A DNA stretch of 64,000 nt from Acinetobacter sp. ANC 5054 (GCF_002135295.1 NZ_NEGG01000001.1:1-64000); one strand, 5' to 3'. Positions 9,051 to 17,704 are shown, counted from the first letter of the stretch. Made by a program: numbers and translations. The notes: generated from the letters alone by a model not told the origin.

Positions 9051-9077
9051 TTTTTAAATTCGAACCTGAAAAAACCG

Positions 9078-9105
9078 AAATCCCACTTTGCGAAAAGTGG
9101 GATTT
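9078..9105 (+). terminator. Hairpin after thyA, likely terminator
   Basis: AAATCCCACTTT and AAAGTGGGATTT form a perfect 12-pair stem with a GCGA loop. The T run after it is short and interrupted, so termination may be partial, allowing read-through to folA. Confidence 0.65.
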
Positions 9106-9150
9106 TGCATTTTAATAGGAACACTTTTTATTGGGTTTTGAGTAAGTAGT

Positions 9151-9663
9151 ATGGTGTTTCAAAATTTAGAAGTCGTTCATGTCGTGGCAATGGATCAACA
9201 GCGCTGTATTGGTAAAGGTAATGACTTACCTTGGCATATTTCTGCCGACTTAAAACATTTTAAAGAAATCACCCAAGGTGGTGTGGTGGTGATGGGCCGT
9301 AAAACCCTCGAATCGATGGGACGCACCCTACCTAAACGTGTCAATTGGGTCATTACCCGTGATACATCATGGTCTTTTGAAGGTACTAAAGTTGCCTACA
9401 CGATTGAAGATGCATTAAGCCAAGCCGTTGCTGATGTAGCAAGTTCTGAAAAACCTACAAGCATTTTTATTATTGGTGGTGGTGAAATTTTTAGCCAAAC
9501 GCTTGCTATAGCCGATCGTCTTGAGCTCACTCACGTCGAATTGGATGTGCAAGGTGATGCGCACTATCCTGTCATTCCTGTTGAGTTTAATAAAATTGCG
9601 TCAGAACAACATATTGACGACAAAACTGGGATTGCTTTTGAGTTTGCAACATACCGAAAATAA
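9151..9663 (+). CDS. folA: Dihydrofolate reductase
   Basis: FolA reduces dihydrofolate to tetrahydrofolate with NADPH and is the trimethoprim target. The 170-residue protein shows the family order: VVAMDQQRCIGKGNDLPWHI (Met20-type loop and substrate site), MGRKTLESMGR (cofactor), VITRD, IFIIGGGEIF and LELTHVELDV. The chosen ATG has only a weak purine stretch (GAGTAAGTAG) before it. Its place next to thyA is common in gammaproteobacteria and makes metabolic sense. I see no residue that stands out as a known resistance change, but this was not checked in detail. Confidence 0.95.
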   Translation: MVFQNLEVVHVVAMDQQRCIGKGNDLPWHISADLKHFKEITQGGVVVMGRKTLESMGRTLPKRVNWVITRDTSWSFEGTKVAYTIEDALSQAVADVASSEKPTSIFIIGGGEIFSQTLAIADRLELTHVELDVQGDAHYPVIPVEFNKIASEQHIDDKTGIAFEFATYRK

Positions 9664-9687
9664 AGAAAAATTCAATGTTAAAGAATC

Positions 9688-10761
9688 ATGATGCAGCAGC
9701 ATGACACACGAAAAATTCTAAAAAAACTTGGGCTGAATATGCTTCATGCTTTATTCAGCCTATTCGTCATCTGCTCTTCTATTTGGTTATGCGCAGCCTT
9801 ATGGGTGCAAGCCCCTGCTGGCTGGCTAGGTAGCCGCATCATTATTGGTATTTGGATTGCCTTCGCCTTAAGTATTTTAGGCATTTATATCAGCCAACAT
9901 TTTTTTAGCCGCCGTAAAGACGTGCTGATTTATATCATCGGATTTATTTGTAGTTTGTTTTGGTATTTTGGCATGCAACCCGAACAAAACCGAGATTGGA
10001 ATCCTGAAGTCGCCGAAATACTACATTATGAAAAACAAGGCGATTTTGTTCGTTTACACAACGTGCGGAATTTTGCTTGGCATTCGGATGGGACATATAC
10101 GCCGCGCTGGGAAACACGCGAATATGACTTGAATAAAATTAATGGGGTCAATATTGTCACCTCTTATTGGATGGGACCACAAATAGCCCATACCCTCGTC
10201 AGTTTTGATTTTAGTGACAGACAACCACTTACCTTTTCAATTGAAATTCGTAAAGAAAACAATGAAGAGTTTTCTGCAATTGGTGGGTTTTTTCGCAAAT
10301 ATGAACTGAGTCTAATTGCATCAGATGAAAAAGATATTATTTACACGCGGAGTAATACACGTGGTGAACAAGTCTATTTCTTTCCAGTCAATATGCCTAA
10401 AGCGGAAATGAAAGCACTATTTATTGAATATCTTCATAAAGCCGATGAACTCCAAAAGCAGCCAAAGTGGTATAACACGCTGACCAGTAACTGCACCACG
10501 CTAGTCTTTGACATGGTACAAGCCGTTTCACCCTACCATTTGCCAACGGATTATCGCTTGTTTGCTTCTGGCTACTTGCCCAATTATTTACACGACTTAC
10601 ATGCCATAGACCCTAAATGGGATATGAAAACTTGGTACCAAAAAGCCCATGTTAACCCACGGGTATCTCAACACGATAAGCTGAGTAGTTCGCAATATTC
10701 TCAGCTGATCCGCCAAGGTTTACCGCATTCACATCTTGAAAATACTTCTAGCCATTTATAA
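9688..10761 (+). CDS. DUF4105 (Lnb N-terminal periplasmic domain) membrane protein
   Basis: The 357-residue protein has two or three N-terminal membrane helices (about residues 15-100), then a soluble domain that should be periplasmic. HNVRNFAWHSDG, the SYWMGP-IAHTLVSFDF block and TSNCTTLVFD match DUF4105, a papain-like domain best known from the lacto-N-biosidase chaperone Lnb and related envelope proteins; Cys in TSNCTT and His in the IAHT segment would be the active pair. A start three bases later is possible. It begins 25 bases after folA and may share its transcript. Its substrate is unknown. Confidence 0.8.
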   Translation: MMQQHDTRKILKKLGLNMLHALFSLFVICSSIWLCAALWVQAPAGWLGSRIIIGIWIAFALSILGIYISQHFFSRRKDVLIYIIGFICSLFWYFGMQPEQNRDWNPEVAEILHYEKQGDFVRLHNVRNFAWHSDGTYTPRWETREYDLNKINGVNIVTSYWMGPQIAHTLVSFDFSDRQPLTFSIEIRKENNEEFSAIGGFFRKYELSLIASDEKDIIYTRSNTRGEQVYFFPVNMPKAEMKALFIEYLHKADELQKQPKWYNTLTSNCTTLVFDMVQAVSPYHLPTDYRLFASGYLPNYLHDLHAIDPKWDMKTWYQKAHVNPRVSQHDKLSSSQYSQLIRQGLPHSHLENTSSHL

Positions 10762-10845
10762 ATATTAAATCTTGATACAAATTTGGCTGGTGTCTGATCT
10801 GAATATTTGTTTAGATAGTTTGAGTGCATTTATAAAGAGAATTTT

Positions 10846-11301
10846 ATGTTAAAACAATTATTTGTTGCTGCAACACTCAGCACAGCCTTAATCATGGTGG
10901 GGTGTGAAACCATGCCGACTCAAGATCAAAATGTCACCTCAAATTTAAGCCAATTACAGAACCGCACATGGATTGCCACGCAAATTGGCAATACACCCAT
11001 TAAGACTGCGCCCACAGCCCAAAATATCCCAAGTCTTCAGTTTGATGCTGAATACCGTGTTTCAGGTGCAGATGGCTGTAACCGCATTATGGGGGGATAC
11101 AATGCAGGCAAAGATACTTTAACCTTTGGACCATTGGCAGGCACCAGAATGGCATGTCGGGACAACCATGGGCTTGATCAACAATACAATGCTGCACTTG
11201 CGAAAGTCACCCATTATCAAGTTTATGGCAAAACTTTAAAATTGTTGGATAAACATGGTAACTTGCTGATCCAATATGAAAGTGCGGTTCAACCCCGTTA
11301 A
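10846..11301 (+). CDS. META-domain lipoprotein (HslJ-like)
   Basis: The first 20 residues form a lipoprotein signal with lipobox MVGC (Cys20). A META domain follows: NRTWIATQIGNTPI, ADGCNRIMGGYN, LTFGPLAGTRMAC and a C-terminal KLLDKHGNLLIQY. META proteins such as HslJ are small envelope proteins linked to novobiocin resistance and stress; their mechanism is not known. Length (151 aa) is usual. AAAGAGAATTTT precedes the start and a good terminator follows, so it is probably monocistronic. Confidence 0.88.
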   Translation: MLKQLFVAATLSTALIMVGCETMPTQDQNVTSNLSQLQNRTWIATQIGNTPIKTAPTAQNIPSLQFDAEYRVSGADGCNRIMGGYNAGKDTLTFGPLAGTRMACRDNHGLDQQYNAALAKVTHYQVYGKTLKLLDKHGNLLIQYESAVQPR

Positions 11302-11308
11302 TTTACTC

Positions 11309-11333
11309 AAAGTCTGCTACGGCAGACTTTTTT
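11309..11333 (+). terminator. Terminator of the META lipoprotein gene
   Basis: AAAGTCTGC / GCAGACTTT nine-pair stem, TACG loop, then a T run. Confidence 0.88.
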
Positions 11334-11400
11334 ATTACTGATCAGTGAATGAAAAAAACTTTTTTACAACCATTTCCCATGATAACTATACAGACGTATA

Positions 11401-11430
11401 TTGCAGTTTTTCGTTATAACCCCATATAAA
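11401..11430 (+). promoter_or_regulatory. Predicted sigma-70 promoter of msrA
   Basis: TTGCAG (11401-11406) and TATAAA (11425-11430) with an 18-base spacer, 30 bases before the msrA start. Confidence 0.55.
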
Positions 11431-11459
11431 AAATCAGTGAAATAAAACAGGATTTAAGT

Positions 11460-11984
11460 ATGCAACAAGCCGTATTTGGTGGTGGATGCTTTTGGTGTGT
11501 CGAAGCAGTTTTTTTACAGTTACGCGGTGTCGATTCAGTTGTGAGCGGCTATGCTGGCGGTGTAAGTTTAGATCCAACCTATAAGCAAATCTGCGAAGGC
11601 AACACGCAGCATGCAGAAGTGATCCAAATCAATTTTGATGATGCTCAGATTAGCTTCAAACAATTGCTTGATGTATTTTTTGCCACGCATGATCCAACCA
11701 CACTCAACCGTCAAGGTAATGATGTGGGGACTCAATATCGTTCAGTGATTTTCTATCAAAATGAGATGCAAAAGCAGCAAGCTGAACAGCGCATTGAAGA
11801 ACTTAAAGCCGAAGGTCTTGATATTGTGACTGAACTGAGTCCCATGCCAACCTTCTATCCAGCTGAAGAGTATCATCAAAATTTCTTTGCACGTAACCCA
11901 AATCAAGGCTACTGCAATTTTTCGATTCCGCCGAAACTAATGAAGTTACGCAGTAAATTCCAAGATTTAATAAAATCTGAATAA
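11460..11984 (+). CDS. msrA: Peptide-methionine (S)-S-oxide reductase MsrA
   Basis: MsrA reduces the S epimer of methionine sulfoxide in oxidised proteins. The catalytic motif [11 protein letters not shown] is at residues 8-18, with the nucleophilic Cys10. Further family blocks are [38 protein letters not shown] and [17 protein letters not shown]; the Cys in the last block is a candidate resolving residue. Length 174 is usual. AGGA stands eight bases before the start, and a bidirectional terminator follows. It is cytoplasmic, with no signal peptide. Confidence 0.96.
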   Translation: MQQAVFGGGCFWCVEAVFLQLRGVDSVVSGYAGGVSLDPTYKQICEGNTQHAEVIQINFDDAQISFKQLLDVFFATHDPTTLNRQGNDVGTQYRSVIFYQNEMQKQQAEQRIEELKAEGLDIVTELSPMPTFYPAEEYHQNFFARNPNQGYCNFSIPPKLMKLRSKFQDLIKSE

Positions 11985-12001
11985 GCGGCTTAAAAGAACA
12001 T

Positions 12002-12034
12002 AAAAAAAGCGACCCAATCAGGTCGCTTTTTATT
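12002..12034. terminator. Bidirectional terminator between msrA and exbD
   Basis: AAAAAGCGACC / GGTCGCTTTTT, eleven pairs with a CAATCA loop, with A and T runs on either side serving the convergent genes. Confidence 0.9.
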
Positions 12035-12050
12035 TTAACCAATAAAAATC

Positions 12051-12455
12051 TTAGTTATCGCTGGCAAATGCGATATCGCTGAGTCCGGCTCCACTCGCAC
12101 GCGACATCACTTGAGCAACAGTGTCATAACGTGATTCCTTATCTGCTTTTAACACTAAGGCAGGTTTACGCTCTTGTTGACCTGCAGCTTTTAAACGGCT
12201 GTCTAGATCTTCAAGGCTCACGATATCGCCATTCCAAGCAATATCCCCTGCTGAGTTAATGCTGATCGTTACACTTTCAGGTGGTAGATCAATCACTTCC
12301 GCAGTCGTTTGTGGCAAAGTTAATGGAATTGATGGGTTAGCCACAGTTGCTGTCACCAAGAAGATGATCATCAATACCAACATAATATCGATGAGCGGAA
12401 TGAGGTTCATCTCATTCATGCCAGCATCGTTGTCTTCACCCAATTGAAAAGCCAT
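12051..12455 (-). CDS. exbD: Biopolymer transport protein ExbD
   Basis: ExbD works with ExbB to couple the proton gradient to TonB. The 134-residue protein has a short cytoplasmic N-terminus, NLIPLIDIMLVLMIIFLV (single membrane helix with the conserved Asp thought to carry protons), and a periplasmic domain with ITLPLTLPQ-like and ALVLKADKESRYDTV segments. Its ATG overlaps the exbB stop (TAATG), so the two are translationally coupled. It is the last gene of tonB-exbB-exbD. Confidence 0.93.
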   Translation of the reverse strand: MAFQLGEDNDAGMNEMNLIPLIDIMLVLMIIFLVTATVANPSIPLTLPQTTAEVIDLPPESVTISINSAGDIAWNGDIVSLEDLDSRLKAAGQQERKPALVLKADKESRYDTVAQVMSRASGAGLSDIAFASDN

Positions 12456-13078
12456 TAAGCTTGACCTCCAGCTAAACTTTGCTGAGTTGCTTTAACATCA
12501 TCTTTCTTTGCAGCAGATTCTTGTTGCAACATCGTATCAATTAATAAGCCATGTGCTTGGTCTTGCAATTCATTTGAAAGTGTACGGTTAAAACGAACAC
12601 AGATGTTATATGCCAATACCGCAGGAATTGCGACAGCCAAACCGAGACCAGTCATGATTAGGGCTTCCCCCACTGGTGTTGCAACTTGAGCCAAGCCTGC
12701 TTGACCGCTCTTACCGACAGCAACAAGGGCATGGAAAATACCCCATACGGTACCAAATAAACCAACGAATGGTGCAATCGAAGCAATCGTACCTAAAACT
12801 GATACGCCTTTTTCAGCATTGGCTTTTTCAACTGAAATTTGGCGTAGCAAAGCTTGTTCTGCCACTGCTTTACGTTGTTCAAAACCTAGAGGCGCAAATT
12901 TCGCTTTCAGTTTGTTCAGTGCATCTGCAAGGTGAGTATATGCCACTTGCTTTAACTGACGCGTGCCCATAATGCGCAGCACGAAGATCGTCCAAGTCGC
13001 AATCGACATTGCAAGTAACACGAAATACAGTGTTTTGCTGACTGCATCTGCATGTTGCCAATAAACTGAAAAGTTCAT
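12455..13078 (-). CDS. exbB: Biopolymer transport protein ExbB (MotA/TolQ/ExbB family)
   Basis: ExbB is the pentameric inner-membrane scaffold of the TonB motor. The 207-residue protein has three membrane helices: one near residues 15-35 and two in the second half, with the family core LGTIASIAPFVGLFGTVWGI and the LIMTGLGLAVAIPAVLAYN helix. TolQ is the main alternative, but the tonB and exbD neighbours point to ExbB. It starts 30 bases after tonB and overlaps exbD by one base. Confidence 0.93.
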   Translation of the reverse strand: MNFSVYWQHADAVSKTLYFVLLAMSIATWTIFVLRIMGTRQLKQVAYTHLADALNKLKAKFAPLGFEQRKAVAEQALLRQISVEKANAEKGVSVLGTIASIAPFVGLFGTVWGIFHALVAVGKSGQAGLAQVATPVGEALIMTGLGLAVAIPAVLAYNICVRFNRTLSNELQDQAHGLLIDTMLQQESAAKKDDVKATQQSLAGGQA

Positions 13079-13108
13079 ATTCGAACTCCTAATGGGTTAG
13101 CCGGAATC

Positions 13109-13870
13109 TTATTTAAGTTTAAAGTTAAATGGTTGGTCGACACGTGTCGGCGTCGCCACACCATTATCTATATATTTGGATAAACGTGCGCGTTTCACAG
13201 CAGCGGTCACCTTACGATTAACTGCCGCACCACACGTTGAGTTTTTCACTGTTGCAGATTCGATTTTACCTTCTGCACTCGCTGAAATTGCCACTTCAAC
13301 TGAACATGATGCTTTTAATTCACCTTCGTCAAATTGGACATTTGGCGCTTTCACCCAACTTACCCCGTTACCAATACTGACACTTTTCGGCGCCGGTGGC
13401 GCTGGCGGTGCAGGAGGTGCTGGTGGCGGTGTAACAGGTGCTGGAGGTGTAGGTTCAACACGTACCACTTTGGTTTCAGAAACCACAGTGGAAGCAACAG
13501 GTGTAATAGGCACATTCTGTACCGGTTTAACCGTCGGTTTAGGTGCGTCTTTCTTTTTCACCTGCTCCACTTTTTCCACTTTTTTCGGTGGTGGTGGGAG
13601 TGGTTTATCAACAATTTTGACTTCTTTAGGCTTCGGTGGCTCTTTCTTCGGTTCTGGTTTTGGTTTCGGAGGTTCTGGTTTCTTCTCCACAATCTTCACA
13701 AAACGCACCTTAATCGGGTCTTTTTCAACAGGCTTGAGTTCAGGTGTTTTCATATTGCTCACCGCCCACAATACACCAGCATGTCCAATCACAACTGCGG
13801 CGATTGCAGTGACGATTTTCTTTTTCATCGAGTTTGGAGAAGGCATCATTGGAGCGGAAGATTGACTCAT
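13109..13870 (-). CDS. tonB: TonB family energy-transducing protein
   Basis: TonB spans the periplasm and pulls on outer-membrane receptors for siderophores, heme or cobalamin. Visible parts are a membrane anchor (about residues 17-38, IVTAIAAVVIGHAGVLWAV), a long Pro/Lys/Glu-rich spacer (residues 55-160 with EPPKPKPEPKK and APPAPPAPPAP runs), and a C-terminal domain ending near VDQPFNFKLK. That domain holds two cysteines, Cys189 and Cys213, which could form a disulfide. The gene leads tonB-exbB-exbD and has a Fur-like box about 95 bases upstream. A start at Met8 or Met9 cannot be excluded. Confidence 0.9.
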   Translation of the reverse strand: MSQSSAPMMPSPNSMKKKIVTAIAAVVIGHAGVLWAVSNMKTPELKPVEKDPIKVRFVKIVEKKPEPPKPKPEPKKEPPKPKEVKIVDKPLPPPPKKVEKVEQVKKKDAPKPTVKPVQNVPITPVASTVVSETKVVRVEPTPPAPVTPPPAPPAPPAPPAPKSVSIGNGVSWVKAPNVQFDEGELKASCSVEVAISASAEGKIESATVKNSTCGAAVNRKVTAAVKRARLSKYIDNGVATPTRVDQPFNFKLK

Positions 13871-13964
13871 TAAAATCAGTTACCTTGAAGAAGCGACTGC
13901 AATTCAATTTTGAAAATGCAATCAGGCTCATCGGTTAGCACAATTAAAGTACCGCAATAATAAA

Positions 13965-13979
13965 TGAGAAGTGTTTTCA
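13965..13979. promoter_or_regulatory. Candidate Fur box upstream of tonB
   Basis: TGAGAAGTGTTTTCA matches 11 of 14 defined positions of the 7-1-7 Fur consensus TGATAATNATTATCA and is nearly palindromic. It lies about 95 bases before the tonB start, consistent with iron repression of the TonB system. Confidence 0.55.
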
Positions 13980-14030
13980 TTTGCAACTATTAATTCGACC
14001 GTTTTAATGACTTTTTTAAATCATAAAACA

Positions 14031-14059
14031 AAAAAGGCATACCTAAAGTATGCCTTTTT
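14031..14059 (-). terminator. Terminator of purU
   Basis: AAAAAGGCATAC / GTATGCCTTTTT, twelve pairs with a CTAAA loop, located 22 bases after the purU stop on the minus strand. Confidence 0.88.
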
Positions 14060-14080
14060 GACCGATTTATTTATCGTGAA

Positions 14081-14947
14081 TTATTGAAATACGACCGTTT
14101 TATTTCCATCAACAATAATTCGGTCTTCAAGATGCCACTTCACTGCACGTGCCAATACATTACGTTCTACGTCTTGACCCAATTCACGTAATTGTTCAAC
14201 AGTAAAGTCATGACTCACACGCTCAACGTCTTGTTCAATAATTGGCCCTTGGTCAAGGTCAGCAGTCACATAATGTGCCGTTGCACCAATCAGTTTGACG
14301 CCTTTTTCATGGGCTTGTTTGTATGGGTTTGCACCAACGAAAGCAGGTAGGAATGAATGGTGAATATTGATCACTTTCATTTCCCATTTTTGCACAAATT
14401 CTTCGTCTAAAATCTGCATATAACGCGCCAATACAAGTAAGTCATTGCCTTGCATCAATTCATCAATTTTTTCGTATGCTTCGCGTTTGTTATCTTTGTT
14501 TACTGGCACGACTTCAAATGGAATACCAAAATTTTCTACAGACTCACGAAGTGCATCGTGGTTTGACACCACTTTGGTAATTTCGCATGGCAGCCCACCA
14601 CGCGCATGACGCCATAACAACTCAAGTAAAGCATGGTCAACTTTAGACACCAAAATACCGACTTTTTTCACGTCGCTAACCAAAGCCAAACGCCAGTGCA
14701 TGTTATAACGCTCAGATACATTCGTTGCGAAAGTTTGCGTTAAACTTTCTTTACGGCTTTGCAAATTATCCAGTTCAAACTCAACACGCATGAAGTAACG
14801 CCCCCCTTGAGCTTCAGTCGCGTATTGATCAAGTGCGGTAATATTTGCTCCCTGATGATACAAAAAGCTCGATACAGCTTGCACAATCCCCGGTTTATCT
14901 TCACAGGTAATGAGTAAGCGTGCTGTGTTAGCGGTCGACATATTCAT
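14081..14947 (-). CDS. purU: Formyltetrahydrofolate deformylase
   Basis: PurU hydrolyses 10-formyltetrahydrofolate to formate and tetrahydrofolate, balancing the one-carbon pool and feeding formate to PurT. Residues 8-90 form an ACT domain (LLITCEDKPGIVQAV at the start); residues 95-288 form the formyl-transferase domain with VGILVSKVDHALLELL, the NIHHSFLPAFVGANPY catalytic block, and the ATAHYVTADLDQGPII segment containing the conserved His and Asp. Length 288 is normal. It ends in its own terminator. Regulation is not evident from the sequence. Confidence 0.96.
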   Translation of the reverse strand: MNMSTANTARLLITCEDKPGIVQAVSSFLYHQGANITALDQYATEAQGGRYFMRVEFELDNLQSRKESLTQTFATNVSERYNMHWRLALVSDVKKVGILVSKVDHALLELLWRHARGGLPCEITKVVSNHDALRESVENFGIPFEVVPVNKDNKREAYEKIDELMQGNDLLVLARYMQILDEEFVQKWEMKVINIHHSFLPAFVGANPYKQAHEKGVKLIGATAHYVTADLDQGPIIEQDVERVSHDFTVEQLRELGQDVERNVLARAVKWHLEDRIIVDGNKTVVFQ

Positions 14948-15026
14948 GTTGGTTTATATCACTAATCAGTTAAATTGAAAAAAGAGCCGAGTAGTCTAAC
15001 CCTTTTTTCGGTCAGACTAAATAGGC

Positions 15027-15728
15027 TTATTCAGTATCCACATGCTTTGCATTTGAAAGGCTAGCAAATAAGTCCGAAGGGCCTAAAGTTTCCAATAGGC
15101 GCTCATAGGTTTCACGGCTTTCACCACGCAAATAGGCACCTTCTAAGAACACCATTTGACGCAGTGCTTGCCAAACCCATTTTTCTTCCAAGGTATTTGA
15201 ATCGGTAATATGCCCAGACATATAAAGGAAGTTGGTCCAGTTGGTCAGTACAATCCATAAATTGATGGTCAATGCCTCAATCTCTGAATCGGTCATTTGC
15301 ATGAGACCTGCATTCACAAAGGCTCTATAAATTTTTTGACCTTGTTGCATGACCTGCCCTGCAAAACGTGGATACATTTTGCGGAAGTCTTCGTTATTTT
15401 CCACCAAGTGATAGACGTCACGATGCAAGAAACGATATGTCCATAATTGACTGCTCAGTACTTGAAAATAGCGAATTTTGTCATTGGCATCGAGCAAACG
15501 ATCATCTGGCAGTGCAAGCATTTCCAGCGTCTCTTGCTGATATTGTTCCATCAGTTCCTTAATAATTTCGCTTTTATTACGGAAATGATAGTACAGGTTG
15601 CCCGGACTCATTCCGAGCTCAGCTGCAATATGGTTGGTTGTCACTGAACGCTCGCCACGCTCATTAAACAACTGCAAACTCAGCTGCAAAATACGTTCTT
15701 TCGTTTTTAAAGTTTTGGTGTGAGACAT
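15027..15728 (-). CDS. TetR family transcriptional regulator
   Basis: A 233-residue regulator. The N-terminal helix-turn-helix is clear (residues 10-60): ERILQLSLQLFNERGERSVT, then TNHIAAELGMSPGNLYYHFRNKSEI. The rest is helical and should bind a ligand that I cannot name. It is divergent from the aldehyde dehydrogenase gene, and the 116-base gap holds a perfect inverted repeat overlapping a promoter, the usual arrangement for a TetR repressor controlling its neighbour. Confidence 0.9.
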   Translation of the reverse strand: MSHTKTLKTKERILQLSLQLFNERGERSVTTNHIAAELGMSPGNLYYHFRNKSEIIKELMEQYQQETLEMLALPDDRLLDANDKIRYFQVLSSQLWTYRFLHRDVYHLVENNEDFRKMYPRFAGQVMQQGQKIYRAFVNAGLMQMTDSEIEALTINLWIVLTNWTNFLYMSGHITDSNTLEEKWVWQALRQMVFLEGAYLRGESRETYERLLETLGPSDLFASLSNAKHVDTE

Positions 15729-15779
15729 CCTAAAACAACCATTATTTCAACGTATTAGAACCCTAACACATAAAGTAAC

Positions 15780-15808
15780 TTGACTATTTAGAGTATTTGC
15801 TCTAAAAA
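15780..15808 (+). promoter_or_regulatory. Promoter and TetR-type operator of the aldehyde dehydrogenase gene
   Basis: TTGACT (15780-15785) and TAAAAA (15803-15808) have 17-base spacing. The spacer contains the perfect inverted repeat TTTAGAG-N6-CTCTAAA (15787-15806), which also overlaps the -10. Binding there would block RNA polymerase, so it is the best candidate site for the divergent TetR protein. Confidence 0.65.
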
Positions 15809-15844
15809 TTAATTAATCGCTAAATTTAGATATGGTCGTGCGAC

Positions 15845-17293
15845 ATGAATAGTCAAACAAAAACAACTTCAATGACACCACATTCTTTTGATAACCAGCA
15901 ACTCAACGATATGCTGGCACAGCAGAAACAAGCTTATTTACGCTACCCATTGCCGACAGCAAAAGAGCGTATAGACCGCTTGGCTCGGCTTAAGCGTATC
16001 TTAGTTAAGTATCAAGATCAATTTGCTGATGCAATTAATCAAGACTACGGTAACCGCTCGGTGGGTGAAACCAAGATTGGTGAGTTGCTGACATGTCTTG
16101 AACATATTAAATATTATAGCAAGCATTTAACCGATTGGATGAAACCGTCAAAACGCCATGTCGGAATTATTCACCAACCTGCAAAAGCTTGGGTGCAATA
16201 TCAACCTTTAGGTGTGGTCGGCATTATCACACCGTGGAACTATCCACTGCTACTTTCAATTGGTCCCTTAATTTGTGCTTTGGCTGCGGGCAACCATGCC
16301 ATGATCAAAATTTCGAGTTCATCAGCCACTTTTGGCGCTGTGCTTGAAAAAGCCTTAGCTGAAGGATTCCCACAAGAATTGGTCGCGGTCGTGAATGGCG
16401 GCGGTAAAATTTCAGATGACTTTAGTCATTTGGCTTTTGACAAAATGATTTTCACAGGTTCGACCAACGTGGGTAAAACCGTGATGGCTGCAGCAGCAGA
16501 AAATCTTGTCCCCGTGATATTAGAACTTGGTGGTAAATCACCAGTCTTGGTTCATCCATCGATTGACCTTGCCGATGTCGCACAGCGACTCGCTGTTGGT
16601 AAACTTTGGAATGCGGGTCAAACCTGTGTTGCTCCAGACTATGTGTTCTTGCCACGTGGAAAAACCGCTGAATTCTTAGACCACTACCAAGCGTGTGTCG
16701 AAGAGATGTACCCAAGTATTGCCCACAATCAAGATTACACCTCAATTATTAATGATAAACAGTACAACCGTTTGCAGGGTTATTTAGAAGACGCGCGTGA
16801 TCAAGGCGCACAAATCATCAGTTTTAACCCACAAAATGAAGATGTTGATGCTGTACGTAAAATTGCTCCAACGGTATTGACTGGTGTAACGCCAGAGATG
16901 CAAATTATGCAGCACGAAATCTTTGGTCCGATCCTGCCAATCATGGAATATGATCAAATAGACGAGGTTATTGCTTTTATTAATAGCCGACCACGTCCAC
17001 TTGCATTATACTACTTCGACTTTGATCAGGCGCGTGCCGACTATGTCGCGCAACGTACCCATTCAGGACATTTCGGACAAAACACGGTATTAACTCATGT
17101 TGCTCAGGATGACCTACCATTTGGTGGTGTTGGTGCCTCGGGTATGGGTAAGTATCATGGTCCAGAAGGTTTCTTCAGTTTGTCGCATGAACGTTCGGTA
17201 ATGTCGAATCCAAAACTCTATAGTTTGAAATTCATTCTGCCGCCGTTTAATAAGCCGATTCACAAACTGATTTCGAAGATACTTCTTCGATAA
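15845..17293 (+). CDS. Aldehyde dehydrogenase, coniferyl-aldehyde-dehydrogenase-like
   Basis: A 482-residue NAD(P)-dependent aldehyde dehydrogenase. Visible are the cofactor block GVVGIITPWNYPLLLSIGP, the FTGSTNVGKTVM loop, the general base Glu in LELGGKSP, and the nucleophile Cys in GQTCVAPDYV. The whole resembles the class annotated as coniferyl aldehyde dehydrogenase (CalB type), which also includes enzymes for long-chain or fatty aldehydes; the C-terminal hydrophobic basic tail (KLISKILLR) would suit membrane contact. Substrate is therefore uncertain. A start ten codons later (MTPHSF) is possible. Likely controlled by the divergent TetR. Confidence 0.85.
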   Translation: MNSQTKTTSMTPHSFDNQQLNDMLAQQKQAYLRYPLPTAKERIDRLARLKRILVKYQDQFADAINQDYGNRSVGETKIGELLTCLEHIKYYSKHLTDWMKPSKRHVGIIHQPAKAWVQYQPLGVVGIITPWNYPLLLSIGPLICALAAGNHAMIKISSSSATFGAVLEKALAEGFPQELVAVVNGGGKISDDFSHLAFDKMIFTGSTNVGKTVMAAAAENLVPVILELGGKSPVLVHPSIDLADVAQRLAVGKLWNAGQTCVAPDYVFLPRGKTAEFLDHYQACVEEMYPSIAHNQDYTSIINDKQYNRLQGYLEDARDQGAQIISFNPQNEDVDAVRKIAPTVLTGVTPEMQIMQHEIFGPILPIMEYDQIDEVIAFINSRPRPLALYYFDFDQARADYVAQRTHSGHFGQNTVLTHVAQDDLPFGGVGASGMGKYHGPEGFFSLSHERSVMSNPKLYSLKFILPPFNKPIHKLISKILLR

Positions 17294-17348
17294 ACGATCA
17301 AGGCATGAACGATCACACTAGTTGATGCTTCGTTTTGTGGAAAATCGC

Positions 17349-17377
17349 TTGTCTTTTAAGCGCATTTTTGGTATAAA
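17349..17377 (+). promoter_or_regulatory. Predicted sigma-70 promoter of rpmB-rpmG
   Basis: TTGTCT (17349-17354) and TATAAA (17372-17377) separated by 17 bases, about 80 bases before rpmB. Confidence 0.65.
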
Positions 17378-17455
17378 ACGCCCCTTGAATGAATTCAATG
17401 TTTTTTTTGACTGGCCATACAGATTTGCTGTTGGCTAAATCAATGGAGTTACACC

Positions 17456-17692
17456 ATGTCTAAGGTTTGCCAAGTTACCGGCAAGCGTCCAGTCGTTGGT
17501 AACAACGTCTCACACGCCAACAACAAAACTAAACGCCGGTTCGAGCCGAACCTGCATCACCACCGTTTCTGGTTAGAAAGCGAAAAACGTTTCGTACGTC
17601 TTCGTCTAACTACAAAAGGTATGCGTATTATCGACAAATTGGGCATCGAAAAGGTTGTTGCTGACCTACGTGCTCAAGGTCAAAAGATCTAA
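17456..17692 (+). CDS. rpmB: 50S ribosomal protein L28
   Basis: The 78-residue basic protein matches L28: [16 protein letters not shown] at the start, [14 protein letters not shown], and [14 protein letters not shown] near the end. It has no zinc-binding cysteine pairs, so it is the zinc-independent form. TGGAGTTACACC precedes the start. rpmG follows after 12 bases, the standard rpmB-rpmG operon. Confidence 0.97.
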
Positions 17693-17704
17693 GGAGCTAC
17701 GAAC

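Noticed and set aside
13176..13865. Long plus-strand frame, Gly- and Phe-rich, opposite tonB
   Set aside because: It is the mirror of the Pro/Lys-rich TonB spacer; no ribosome site, low complexity, and tonB is clearly real.
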